Source: Altererythrobacter sp. TH136 (GTDB lineage Bacteria > Pseudomonadota > Alphaproteobacteria > Sphingomonadales > Sphingomonadaceae). From it: a stretch of DNA of 64,000 nt. The stretch lies in NCBI RefSeq assembly GCF_007065885.1, contig NZ_CP041409.1:1178001-1242000 (forward strand), given 5' to 3'. Under the pieces are notes generated by a model. It ran no database searches and was not told where the DNA came from. It saw only the letters and a list, made by a program, of their open reading frames with translations. Below are positions 8,561-18,132 of the stretch, piece by piece (position 1 is the first letter of the stretch; each line of letters begins with the position of its first letter). The position numbers and the translations under genes are program-made.

Positions 8561-10336
8561 CCAGTGTCGTCCAGTTCGCTCGCCGCCATCAGCCTGTCAC
8601 AAGTTACGGATCAGCTTCACCAGTACGGGTCCTCCCTGCAGGGCGAGCATCGCCTGGCCGTTCACGCCCTTCTGGAAGCTCTGGAGGATGGCCTGAGAGG
8701 AACCCTGAGCCCGCACTACCACCTGTCTGCCATCGACCCTGGGGTCGGGAAGTCTCTCACCGTAGCCACGTTCCTGAAGGTCTGGAAGGAGCTGGGCTTC
8801 AACCCATCATCCAGCATCCTCATTGGCCTCTCGCGGCTGGAGGAGATCAGGACATATCTGCAAGCTGCAGGGCTCGACCGGCAGGACGTAGCGGTCCTCA
8901 CCAGCAAACCCGAGTTCAACGAGCTGGGAGCGCCTGAGGACCAGTATGGCTCCGCGCCAATAATGTTCACGACGCAACAGATGATTGAGAGGCGCACGAG
9001 GGACCGCCTCTTCGCGGAGGCAGATGAGTTCCACTACAAGGGCCGTCCCCGAGCACTAAGGGTGTGGGACGAGAGCCTGGTGCCAGCGGAGCAGCTAACT
9101 GTCAGTGTGGACGAGCTGGGCACCCTACCAATAGCCACCCGCCGCCAGTCGCCCGCCTACGCCGCAGCGGTCCAATCAATGCTACCGGGGCTCTGGGAAC
9201 TGAAGGACGGGGAGAAGTTCACAATACCAGCCAACCTTGCTGATGCCCCTGCGAGATCGCGGTCCTCAATCGGTTCGGCGGCGCTAATCGAAGACCTTAC
9301 GCGGATGGCTGGTCAGGAGGTCACTGCTGTCCACATCGCACTGGGGGATGTCCATCTTCTCGGTGTGGGCCAGCCTCTCCCCAACGACTTCACCCCGGTG
9401 GTCATCCTGGATGCCTCGGGTCGCGTGCGCTCGACCTACGACGTCTGGGAAGCGGCGGGGGGCCCTCTACGGCGCCTCCCCAGCGCCACCAAGGACTACA
9501 GCAACCTTCGGGTCCACCTTTGGGAACGCGCGGTCGGGAGGGTAGCTATGCGGACCCCAGGCGCTGTTGAGGACGTCGTGGACGCTCTCGCTGAAATTAT
9601 CGCGGAGGATGGCAAGTCAGAGTGGCTCGTGGTCCATTACAATGACCAGCCGTTCCAGCCGTTGCTGCGGGACAGCGTACGCCCCGAGCAGCGCGATCGG
9701 CTCCACTTTCTCACCTGGGGCATGCACCATGGGACGAACGCCTTCGCTGACTGCAAGAAGGTCGTCTTGATCGGGCAACTGACCTACGGAGCCCTTGGGT
9801 ATCGTGCCTTGGCTGCCGCATGCGGGGCTTCGGTCGACGACGAAGATGTGCAGGACGAGCTCCGGGTGGGCGAGTATCGCCATCATCTCCTCCAGGCACT
9901 CACCAGAGCGTCGGCAAGGCACAGTCGCAACGGATTAGCGGGAACGTGCACCGCCTACGTTGTAGCGTCTCCAAACATTGGGGCACGAGGGTTGCTTCGC
10001 GAAGTCTTCCCCGGCTGCATGGTCGAGCGATGGTCACCGGACGTGCCTGAGGTCGGCGGGCGAGCAGGCCAGTTGCTGGAGCTCCTGGAGCAGGCGAGAG
10101 CTCAGAGGGTGCCTGAGGTTGCGAAGAGCGAGCTGAGGACAGCGCTGGGACTAACAACCTCGAACTTCAGCAGGCTCTTGAAGCAGCGCGACGTGCTGCG
10201 GTACCTGAACTCGCGTGGACTTCGAGTGGACCGGTATGCGATCGCTGTGCCCCCTGGGTTCGAGACCTATCTTGGTGGCGGGTTCACTGTAAACGAGTTG
10301 GACGACGAACCTCAGATCGACGCGGCTGTAGACTAA
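8561..10336 (+). CDS. P-loop helicase-like protein with C-terminal HTH
   Basis: About 591 aa, family not recognised. A Walker A motif AIDPGVGKSLT lies near residue 60, a motif-Ia-like segment IMFTTQQMIERR follows, and a Walker-B-like RVWDES (about residue 171) stands where SF2 helicases have DExx. The C-terminal part has a predicted helix-turn-helix (ELRTALGLTTSNFSRLLKQ). The GTG at 8561 is preferred because AAGGAAG lies about 7 nt upstream; a GTG at 8540 is possible. It could be the replication or maintenance helicase of element A, or a defence ATPase. Both are inference. Confidence 0.6.
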   Translation, partial: PVSSSSLAAISLSQVTDQLHQYGSSLQGEHRLAVHALLEALEDGLRGTLSPHYHLSAIDPGVGKSLTVATFLKVWKELGFNPSSSILIGLSRLEEIRTYLQAAGLDRQDVAVLTSKPEFNELGAPEDQYGSAPIMFTTQQMIERRTRDRLFAEADEFHYKGRPRALRVWDESLVPAEQLTVSVDELGTLPIATRRQSPAYAAAVQSMLPGLWELKDGEKFTIPANLADAPARSRSSIGSAALIEDLTRMAGQEVTAVHIALGDVHLLGVGQPLPNDFTPVVILDASGRVRSTYDVWEAAGGPLRRLPSATKDYSNLRVHLWERAVGRVAMRTPGAVEDVVDALAEIIAEDGKSEWLVVHYNDQPFQPLLRDSVRPEQRDRLHFLTWGMHHGTNAFADCKKVVLIGQLTYGALGYRALAAACGASVDDEDVQDELRVGEYRHHLLQALTRASARHSRNGLAGTCTAYVVASPNIGARGLLREVFPGCMVERWSPDVPEVGGRAGQLLELLEQARAQRVPEVAKSELRTALGLTTSNFSRLLKQRDVLRYLNSRGLRVDRYAIAVPPGFETYLGGGFTVNELDDEPQIDAAVD

Positions 10337-10421
10337 CCGCCGGGCCCGCGATAATCGGGAGGCATATCAACCGGCTCCGGGTGCCCTGCGGCATCACGCG
10401 CTTCACAAGGAGCGCCGAGCC

Positions 10422-10661
10422 ATGTCCACCGAAAAACAAAGGCGGTCTGCCCGCAAAGTTTCGTCCCGCCTCGGCTGCTGGTGGCGTTCGTGGATCGTCT
10501 TCACGGTGGCTTGGGTAGTCACCATCTTGGCGTTCGCGACCTTGCAAGGGGCTTGGGATCGGAGCGTCCTCACCGTCGTCCTGGCAGCGGCATCCTACCC
10601 GGTCCTCACGTTGCTCATCGGCTCTTCGATCGCTTGGGTCATCAGGGGGATGCGCTCGTGA
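10422..10661 (+). CDS. Small two-helix membrane protein
   Basis: A 79-aa protein with a basic N terminus (about 20 residues) and two hydrophobic segments (about residues 24-44 and 50-75), fitting an inner-membrane hairpin. AAGGAG lies about 10 nt before the ATG. No family was recognised. It precedes an unknown soluble protein gene in the type I restriction region. Confidence 0.6.
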   Translation: MSTEKQRRSARKVSSRLGCWWRSWIVFTVAWVVTILAFATLQGAWDRSVLTVVLAAASYPVLTLLIGSSIAWVIRGMRS

Positions 10662-10731
10662 CGAACGACCCCTGGCCATCCCTGCGGCCTTCTACTCGAT
10701 CATCATCAAGACGTCGGCGATCGACAGGTCT

Positions 10732-11466
10732 TTGGCAGGTGGACGCGAGCAGTTCTTTCGCCGCTATCCGCCAGCCTTCAGGAATGGGGCGCTGGTCAGC
10801 CTGCTCACCATGTCCATCAGCGACACCGAAGCGGTGTTGGCTGAGCTCAACGACCTCGGGCTGGTGCCTGGGGAGGACGTGGCTGTGGTCGACATGGCTC
10901 AAGGCCCGCTGCTGGAATGTCCAGGGATTGCGTTCCAGCGCCTGGAGGAGAGCTTCCCTGGGAGGTGGGTAGTGAACGTTGACGACGTGCACAGCGAGCT
11001 TGAGAGGCAGTCGGAGGCTCTGGCGTCGACCGTAGATCAGACGCTCAACTCCGTGTCCGGTGTACCAACTGGCTGGATCATCCTGGACACCCAAGAAGCC
11101 TACGGAGCTGTCGATAGCTGGGACGAGTACCTCTGCGCCCTTCGTACAGACCGCGGCTTCGTTCTCAATGTGCTACGCCACCAGTGGCTCGGTGAAGTGC
11201 AGCAAGATTGGTTTGACGATGACGGACAGCCCGTGCCCGAACACCGAGATGCCGACGGTGATCTGAAGCTGCCTGACGAGGTCGATGGCTGCACCGTGGT
11301 GGGGTTTATGCATGGCGGCTTTGTGGGGGGACTGGAGCCCGCTGGTCCCGATGAGGTCGAACTGGGTGTGCTCACGGAAGCCTCAGTCGCCGAGGCCCTC
11401 CGACGGCTGCGGTGGGACCCCTCGATTGCATCCGCCGTCGTGGCTGCCTGTAGAAGGTCCTGCTGA
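10732..11466 (+). CDS. Unknown acidic protein upstream of hsdR
   Basis: A 244-aa acidic protein, not recognised. The assigned start is TTG, but the same frame stays open upstream and reads plausible protein (AIPAAFYSIIIKTSAIDRS) into the end of the preceding gene. The true start may therefore be upstream, perhaps lost by a one-base indel after the GTG at 10658. No catalytic motif was identified. It sits 55 nt before hsdR on the same strand. Confidence 0.5.
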   Translation: MAGGREQFFRRYPPAFRNGALVSLLTMSISDTEAVLAELNDLGLVPGEDVAVVDMAQGPLLECPGIAFQRLEESFPGRWVVNVDDVHSELERQSEALASTVDQTLNSVSGVPTGWIILDTQEAYGAVDSWDEYLCALRTDRGFVLNVLRHQWLGEVQQDWFDDDGQPVPEHRDADGDLKLPDEVDGCTVVGFMHGGFVGGLEPAGPDEVELGVLTEASVAEALRRLRWDPSIASAVVAACRRSC

Positions 11467-11521
11467 GCACAAACCTGCGCTAAATTATTGAGTTTTCTGC
11501 GCTGGGCGACATAGTCGGTCC

Positions 11522-14251
11522 ATGCCAGCACCCGAGGCGCGCGCTCGCCAGATCATAGACGGCCAACTCGGAGCCGCCGGCTGGGTCCTCCAGGACCGGA
11601 ACGAGATGAACCGCAGGGCAGCTCTTGGCGTGGCTGTGCGCGAGTATCCCCTGAAGAGTGGCCCATGCGACTACCTGCTCATCATCGACGGCAAGGCCTG
11701 CGGGGTCGTCGAGGCGAAGCCTGAGGGCACCACGCTCTCCGGGGTCGCGGAGCAGTCCGCCGTCTACCAGTCAAGCCTCCCAGAGCCTCTCGCCACCTGG
11801 GGCTCTCCCCTCCGGTTCGGGTACGAAGCGAGCGGCTCGGAAATCCAGTTCGCGGACCGTGTGGACCCCGACGCCCGCTCTCGCCGCCTGTTTGCCTTTC
11901 ACCGGCCAGAAACCCTGCTGGGCTGGCTCAAGGAGGCCTCCAGTGTGCGTCTCCGGCTTACCAGCCTGCCGCCGCTTGAGACCGAAGGCCTGCGTGACTG
12001 CCAAGTGGAGGCCATCGAAGGGATTGAGCACTCATTGGCGCAGGACCAGCCGCGCACGCTGATCCAGATGGCCACGGGCGCGGGCAAGACCTTCACTGCC
12101 GCCAACCTGTCGTACCGCCTGCTCGCCCATGCCGGAGCCAAGCGCATCCTGTTCCTGGTGGATCGGAACAACCTCGGGCGACAGACGCTCAAGGAGTTTC
12201 AAGCCTTTCGCCCCCATGGCACCGGGCGGCTCTTCACCGAGCTGTACAACGTCCAGCGCCTGGGTCCCGCAGGGCTCGACGGGGACGCCAAGGTCGTCGT
12301 TTCTACCATCCAGCGGGTCTTCTCGCAGCTCTCAGGCTCCGAGCTGTCGGAGGAGGAAGAGGAGGCCAGCGGTTGGGAGAACGGCGGCACCGCCCTGCCC
12401 AGGGTCGTGAGCTACAACCCTGGCTTTCCTCCCGAGACCTTCGACATCGTCATCGTCGACGAGTGTCACCGCTCAATCTACGGCTCCTGGCGGCAGGTGC
12501 TCGACTATTTCGACGCCCACATCATTGGGCTCACCGCCACGCCATCGGTCCACACGCTCGCGTTCTTCGGCAAGAACCTGGTCGCCGAGTACCCTTACGA
12601 ACGGTCGGTAGCTGACGGGGTCAACGTGCCCTTCGACATCTTCCGCATCCGCACCCAGATCGGCGAACACGGCAGCCGCATCCCCGCGGGCTTCGAGGTC
12701 CCCAAGCGCGACCGGCACACCAGGCGCGAGCGGTACGAGCAGCTCGACGAGGACCTGGTTTACGCGGCCAGCGACCTCGACCGCTCGGTGATCGCTCCCA
12801 ACCAGATCAGGACGGTTCTGGAGACCTACCGGGACACGATTGCGACCGAGCTCTTCCCCGAGAGCCACCCTTCGCGCACCGAGGTCCCTAAGACCCTGAT
12901 CTTCGCCAAGGACGACAACCACGCCGAGGAGATCGTCAAGCTGGCCCGTGAGGTCTTCGGGAAGGGCAATGAGTTCGCCAAGAAGATCACCTATCGGGTG
13001 ACCGGGGTCGATCCCGAGCAGCTCATCAGCGCCTTTAGGAACGACTACAACCCGCGCATCGCGGTCACGGTCGACATGATCGCGACCGGCACCGACGTGA
13101 AGCCGATCGAGGTCTTGATGTTCCTGCGCGACGTCCGCAGCGAGCTGTACTTCGAGCAGATGGTCGGGCGAGGCGTCCGAACCGTGAACCCCAGCGACCT
13201 GGCCCGCGTCACGCCCGATGCGAGGGCCAAAGACCGTTTTGTGCTGATCGACGCAGTAGGGGTCACAGAAAGTGCAAAGCACGTCGCCAGGCCCCTGGAG
13301 CGGGACCGCACGGTTTCATTCGGCACCCTGCTGGAACAGGTGGCAGCCGGGCGCAGCGACGAGGACGCCGTCTCCACGCTGGCCGGTCGCCTCGCCAAGC
13401 TCGACCGGAAGCTGACCCAAGAGCAGAAGGACAAAGTCATCGCTGCTACTGGCGGCACCACCCTCACCCAACTTGCCGGGCGGCTTGTGGACGCGATCGA
13501 CTTGGACCGCATCATGCGCCTGGCCCCCTCGCCGGACCAGGAGGAGGCAAAGGCTGCCGAGCTGCGCGAAACGGCACTGGAGCCCTTCAACGACCCCAAG
13601 CTGCGCAATCTCCTGATCGAGCTCAAGCTGCTCAGCGAGGTCACGATCGACCTGGTGTCCCCCGACGTCGTTATCTCTACCGGGTTCGACGAGAAGGCAG
13701 CGCAAGAGCTGATCGCCAGGTTCGGCACGTTCTTGGACGAGCAGCAGGACGAGCTGGTCGCGCTCACCATCCTCTACGGCAAGCCGCAGGGGGCCGCGCG
13801 GCTGACCTATGCCAGCTTGCAGGAGCTGCGCGATGCCATGATGCGCCCGCCGTGGCTGCTCCAGCCTCTGGCCCTGTGGAGCGCCTACAGGCGGCTTCAG
13901 GGCGACAAGGTGCGGGGGAACCCTGCCAAGGTGCTTACCGACATCGTCGCGCTCGTGCGGTTCGCAACTGGGCGGACGGACAGCCTGGCCCCGCTCTCCT
14001 CGCGCATAGCGGGCAACTTCAACCTGTGGCTGGGCCGTGAGGAGAAGGCAGGGCGGGTCTACACCCAACAGCAGCTTGCCTGGCTTGAGGCGATCCGCGA
14101 CCACCTCTCAGCAAACATCGAGCTGGACTTGCGTGACCTCCAAGACCTACCGCAGTTCACCCAGCGCGGCGGGGTGATCGCTGCGCGAACGGCGTTCGGC
14201 CCACGGCTCGAAGCGGTGATCGAAGACGTGACGCAGGCGCTGGTGGCTTAA
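11522..14251 (+). CDS. hsdR: Type I restriction enzyme, R subunit
   Basis: A 909-aa motor/nuclease subunit of a type I restriction complex. The N-terminal PD-(D/E)XK nuclease reads CDYLLIIDGKACGVVEAK (D50, E64, K66). SF2 translocase motifs follow: Walker A MATGAGKTFTAA (about 185), DECH in VIVDECHRS (about 313), LTATP, and motif VI in MVGRGVRT. It is the first gene of an R-S-M operon. HsdR would pump and cut DNA that lacks the modification set by HsdS/HsdM. All core motifs are intact. Confidence 0.93.
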   Translation: MPAPEARARQIIDGQLGAAGWVLQDRNEMNRRAALGVAVREYPLKSGPCDYLLIIDGKACGVVEAKPEGTTLSGVAEQSAVYQSSLPEPLATWGSPLRFGYEASGSEIQFADRVDPDARSRRLFAFHRPETLLGWLKEASSVRLRLTSLPPLETEGLRDCQVEAIEGIEHSLAQDQPRTLIQMATGAGKTFTAANLSYRLLAHAGAKRILFLVDRNNLGRQTLKEFQAFRPHGTGRLFTELYNVQRLGPAGLDGDAKVVVSTIQRVFSQLSGSELSEEEEEASGWENGGTALPRVVSYNPGFPPETFDIVIVDECHRSIYGSWRQVLDYFDAHIIGLTATPSVHTLAFFGKNLVAEYPYERSVADGVNVPFDIFRIRTQIGEHGSRIPAGFEVPKRDRHTRRERYEQLDEDLVYAASDLDRSVIAPNQIRTVLETYRDTIATELFPESHPSRTEVPKTLIFAKDDNHAEEIVKLAREVFGKGNEFAKKITYRVTGVDPEQLISAFRNDYNPRIAVTVDMIATGTDVKPIEVLMFLRDVRSELYFEQMVGRGVRTVNPSDLARVTPDARAKDRFVLIDAVGVTESAKHVARPLERDRTVSFGTLLEQVAAGRSDEDAVSTLAGRLAKLDRKLTQEQKDKVIAATGGTTLTQLAGRLVDAIDLDRIMRLAPSPDQEEAKAAELRETALEPFNDPKLRNLLIELKLLSEVTIDLVSPDVVISTGFDEKAAQELIARFGTFLDEQQDELVALTILYGKPQGAARLTYASLQELRDAMMRPPWLLQPLALWSAYRRLQGDKVRGNPAKVLTDIVALVRFATGRTDSLAPLSSRIAGNFNLWLGREEKAGRVYTQQQLAWLEAIRDHLSANIELDLRDLQDLPQFTQRGGVIAARTAFGPRLEAVIEDVTQALVA

Positions 14252-14260
14252 GGGGGCTGA

Positions 14261-15685
14261 GTGGCAAGCGTGCAGAATTTGGGGGCCCTCGCGGGTGCGC
14301 CTGTCGAGGTGCCTCGGGAACTGCCAGCTGGTTGGCGCTGGGAACGGCTCGGCAGGTACAGCGGGAACCGCTCCCAGTCGGTCGACCCCGCGAAGGCGCC
14401 CGATCAGGAGTTCGAGCTTTTCAGCGTACCGAGCTTCGATGTTGGCTCGCCCGAACGCGTCTCCGGCAGGAGCATCGGGTCGAGCAAACAATTCGTGAGC
14501 GGGGGCGATGTCCTGCTCTGCAAGATCAATCCTCGTATTAACCGGGTTTGGGTCGTCGGTCCCTCGACTGGCCTACTGCAGATCGCATCGACGGAATGGA
14601 TTAGGTTCCCGCCCAACGCTGAGGTTCTGCCGGAGTTCTTAGGGCATTACCTGCGTCTGGAGCAGCTCCGCGCGTTCCTGGCGATGAATGTCTCGGGTGT
14701 AGGTGGTTCGCTCATGAGGGTGAAAGCGCGTACCCTCGCCGACTACCCCGTTCCCATACCGCCCCTGGACATCCAACGGCGTATCGTGGCTCGCATCGAC
14801 GAACTCTTCACCGAGCTGGTTGATGGGGAAGCCGCTCTGGCTCGCGCTCGGGACGATTTAGAAACCTACCGCAAGTCGCTCCTGAGGTCTGCCTTCATGG
14901 GGGAACTCACTGCCGACTGGCGTGCGGCCCACCCGACCATTGAAACGGGCCAGCAGCTGCTACAGCGCATCCTGGCCGACCGCCGGAACCGATGGGAGGC
15001 CGATCCAAAAAACCGGGGAAAGCGATTTCCACTGCCGGCTGTGCCGAGCGCACTCAGCGAGATCCCAGCTAATTGGACGACTGCCGACTTGGAGACGCTC
15101 TCGGTCGAGCCCTCACGAAATGGCTTATCTGTGAAAGAGGCCACGGAGCCAACTGAGGTACGAGCACTTAGGCTGAATGCCCTGAGCGATGGGGGCGTGA
15201 GGTGGGAAAATCACCGCTTTCTGCCAAGGCGCACCGATGAAGTGACACAGTACACTCTTCGTTCGGGCGACCTACTTGTAAGTAGAGCCAATGGTTCGCC
15301 GAAATTAGTTGGCCGCTGCTCGTTGGTGTTAGAGCCGCCTGTAGGCATGATCTTTCCCGACACCATAATTCGTTATCGGCTCGGCGGTGACCACGTGGTC
15401 TGGCAGTGGATTGCCTTGATGTGGGGGGCTCCGCCTGTCCGCCAACAACTACTTTCCCTCGCAAAGTCCACGGCTGGCATCCTGAAGGTCTCCCAAGGTG
15501 ACATCCGGCGGGTGGGGCTGCCTTTACCACCTCACTCCGAGATGGCTGCGGCCGTTGCCTTAGTGAGCTCCTGCCTGGAAGAAGCAAATGACGGGCAGAG
15601 CGCGACAGAGCTGCAGGCCGCACACTCCGGTCAGCTCCGCCAGTCCATCCTCAATGCCGCCTTCCGAGGGGAACTCGTCCAGTGA
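14261..15685 (+). CDS. hsdS: Type I restriction enzyme, specificity subunit
   Basis: A 474-aa protein with two target-recognition halves, each starting with a P-x-GW/NW-type segment (ELPAGWRWERLG; EIPANWTTADLE). The halves are separated by a conserved helical spacer with PLDIQRRIVARIDELF, and a matching second half ends in SILNAAFRGELVQ. It determines the bipartite DNA target. It starts at a GTG 10 nt after hsdR, and its stop overlaps the hsdM start by 4 nt. Placing S between R and M is less usual than R-M-S or M-S-R. Confidence 0.9.
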   Translation: MASVQNLGALAGAPVEVPRELPAGWRWERLGRYSGNRSQSVDPAKAPDQEFELFSVPSFDVGSPERVSGRSIGSSKQFVSGGDVLLCKINPRINRVWVVGPSTGLLQIASTEWIRFPPNAEVLPEFLGHYLRLEQLRAFLAMNVSGVGGSLMRVKARTLADYPVPIPPLDIQRRIVARIDELFTELVDGEAALARARDDLETYRKSLLRSAFMGELTADWRAAHPTIETGQQLLQRILADRRNRWEADPKNRGKRFPLPAVPSALSEIPANWTTADLETLSVEPSRNGLSVKEATEPTEVRALRLNALSDGGVRWENHRFLPRRTDEVTQYTLRSGDLLVSRANGSPKLVGRCSLVLEPPVGMIFPDTIIRYRLGGDHVVWQWIALMWGAPPVRQQLLSLAKSTAGILKVSQGDIRRVGLPLPPHSEMAAAVALVSSCLEEANDGQSATELQAAHSGQLRQSILNAAFRGELVQ

Positions 15686-17146
15686 ACGAACAGACGCTTG
15701 TTGCGAAGGTCTGGAGCTATGCGCACGTCCTCAGAGACGATGGTGTGTCCTTCGGCGACTACCTCGGCCAGATCAGCTTCCTGCTGTTCCTCAAGATGGA
15801 CGAGGAGCGCACCAAGTTCCTGGGGGAGCCTTCAGCTATCCCCGAGACCTGCCGCTGGGACACTCTGCGCGGCAAGTCCGGCGCGGCGCTGGAGTTGCAC
15901 TACAAGCAGGTCCTGGAGACGCTGGCGAAGCGGGACGACATCGTCGGTACACTCTTTCTAAAGGCCGAGAGCAAGATCGGTGACCCGGCCAAGCTCCAGC
16001 GGCTGGTATCGCTGATCGACGGCGAGACCTGGATGGGCCTCAACGTGGACGTGAAGGGCACGATCTACGAGGGCCTGCTGGAGCGCAATGCGGGCGAGGT
16101 AAAGTCAGGAGCCGGGCAGTACTTCACGCCGCGCCCCGTCATCGAGGCCATGGTGGAGGTGATCGACCCCGAGCCTGGTGAGACTGTGAGTGACCCTGCA
16201 GTTGGCACAGGAGGCTTCCTCCTGGCCGCCTATGAGCACATGCGCCACAAGCCTGCCGCCAGCGATCGCGCCATGGCCCGCAGGATGCGCGAGGAGAGCT
16301 TCCACGGCACCGACGTGGTCCCGGAGGTCGTGCGTCTCTGCGCCATGAACCTCTACCTCCACGGGATCGGCGGCTCAGCCTCCCCGGTGAAACAAAAGGA
16401 CGCCCTACTCTCTGACGACGGTCAGCGGTTCGACCTGGTCCTCACAAACCCGCCCTTCGGCAAGCGTCAGTCCTTCCGCATCGTCAGCGCTGAAGGGGCG
16501 ATCGAGAGCGAACGCCAGGACTACGTCCGCGACGACTTCGTGGTCACCACGGGCAACAAGCAGCTTAACTTCCTCCAGCACATCATGACCATCCTGAAGA
16601 GCACTGGATCGGCAGCGGTCGTGCTCCCTGACAACGTGCTGTTTGAGGGGGGGGGCTGGTGAGGCGCTGCGCCGGAAGCTGCTCAAGGATTTTGACTTCC
16701 ACACGCTCCTGAGGCTCCCGACGGGCATCTTCTACAGCCAGGGTGTGAAGGCCAACGTGCTCTTCTTCGACGCGGCCCCGGCAGGCGAGCGCGTGGCGAC
16801 CGAGGCTCTGTGGGTCTACGACCTCCGAACCAACCAGAAGTTCACCCTCAGGACCCGCCCGATCCGCCGGGCCGACCTGGACAACTTCGTGACCTGCTAC
16901 GGTCCCAAGCACGCCCGCCACAAGCGCGAGGAGACCGAGCGGTTCCGCAAGTTCACCTATGAGGAGCTGGAGAAGCGAGACAAGGTCAACCTCGACATCT
17001 TCTGGCTTCGGGACGACAGCGCCACCGACCCAGACAGCCTGCCTCCGCCTGATGAGATAGCGGCGGAGATCGTCGTGAACCTTGAGGAGGCCCTCGAGAA
17101 GTTCAGGAGTGTGGCGGCCAAGCTGGGGGCGGAGCCTGCGGAGTGA
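15682..17146 (+). pseudogene. hsdM: Type I methyltransferase subunit, frameshifted in a poly-G tract
   Basis: Two overlapping frames together encode one HsdM. The first (15682-16662) has the N-terminal helical domain, motif I DPAVGTGGF (about residue 170) and motif IV TNPPFGK (about 255). The second continues through RRKLLKDFDFHTLLRLPTGIFYS to 17146. They split at a run of nine G (16647-16655). Eight G would restore EGGAGEALRRKLL, the usual HsdM sequence. As written, the product is cut short about 16 residues before the stop at 16662. This could be a phase-variable tract, a true mutation or a homopolymer sequencing error. Loss of modification while HsdR stays intact would be expected to be harmful. 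Confidence 0.88.
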
Positions 17147-18132
17147 GCACGGTTGCGTTCGAGGAGGTCGTCCGCTCGGTAGATGAACTGATGGGCGTGA
17201 AGGCCGTTTTCGGTCCACTAAAGGGTCGGGCGGTCTGCTTCGCATCCAGGGGCGACGCTGCGCTCAAGGGCCGAAAGCACTTTCAGTCGTCAAGGATCGC
17301 GTCGGAGTACGCCTTGGAGCGCCCCTACCTCATAACCATCGGTGGTGGGGCGCAGGTGCGTGACAACCTCGGCGGCTGCGTCCTCAACGTCTCCAGGGTC
17401 AGCAAGGCCTATGGGCTGATGGAGGCCTTCTACCTCGATCCCGAGGAGCGACGCCGTCTCGCGCAGTGGCCCGTCGCAACAGGGCTCTTAGACATCTACG
17501 AGGTCGAAGGCTTTCCCCACCTGGTCAACGACCTTGGCCTTCCCGACCGGACAATCCTTGCGAACGCCTTCGACATCATCGTCCGGCCCCAAGGAAAAAC
17601 AGAGGCCCTCTGGGACGCCCTCCAGGGAGCCAAGCTGCGACTTCTGGACCTACCCCCGCTTCCGAACTTCAGGGAACCCCCGAGTGTGCGCCAGGTAGGC
17701 ACGATGCTCCCCAAGAGTTACGCCAAGGAAGAGGGAACCCGTATCTCTCGCGAGGTCCAGCTACTCGAACGAGACAGTCAGCTCGCCAGAGATGCTCGCC
17801 AGGCGAACCGGGACAAGAACGGCGGCGACCTGGGTTGTGAAGGCTGCGATTTCACCGACCCGCTGGACGGCATGTTCGACGTCCATCACCTCGTGCCACT
17901 CATGTATGGCGCACGGCAGACGACCCTGGCCGACCTCGTCATCCTATGCCCCCTCTGCCATCGCTGGTCGCACAAGAAGGGCAAGGGTCAGCTCGACCCG
18001 CTACCTCTCGAGGAGCTCAAGGCGGCGAGAGGCGGTTCCGGTCGAGTTGGGACCGACCCCAAAGCGCCCACTTCAAACCTGGGCACCTTGGCAATGGCCT
18101 CGGCCAGAGCCTTCACCGAAGGCTTCCCGTAG
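17143..18132 (+). CDS. HNH endonuclease-domain protein
   Basis: A 329-aa protein with a C-terminal HNH nuclease fold: CEGCDF, the DVHHLVPL catalytic region and CPLCH(RW)SH, giving two CxxC zinc pairs. The roughly 220-residue N-terminal part, with GRAVCFASRGD and LITIGGGAQVRDN, is not recognised and may read a target or a modified base. Its GTG overlaps the hsdM stop by 4 nt, so it is probably expressed with the type I system. Its 3' end overlaps the convergent integrase gene by 145 nt. Confidence 0.78.
   Translation: MSTVAFEEVVRSVDELMGVKAVFGPLKGRAVCFASRGDAALKGRKHFQSSRIASEYALERPYLITIGGGAQVRDNLGGCVLNVSRVSKAYGLMEAFYLDPEERRRLAQWPVATGLLDIYEVEGFPHLVNDLGLPDRTILANAFDIIVRPQGKTEALWDALQGAKLRLLDLPPLPNFREPPSVRQVGTMLPKSYAKEEGTRISREVQLLERDSQLARDARQANRDKNGGDLGCEGCDFTDPLDGMFDVHHLVPLMYGARQTTLADLVILCPLCHRWSHKKGKGQLDPLPLEELKAARGGSGRVGTDPKAPTSNLGTLAMASARAFTEGFP

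Noticed and set aside
12473-14104. Long antisense open frames (about 260 codons) across hsdR
   Set aside because: They mirror a well-supported HsdR coding frame and have low-complexity composition.
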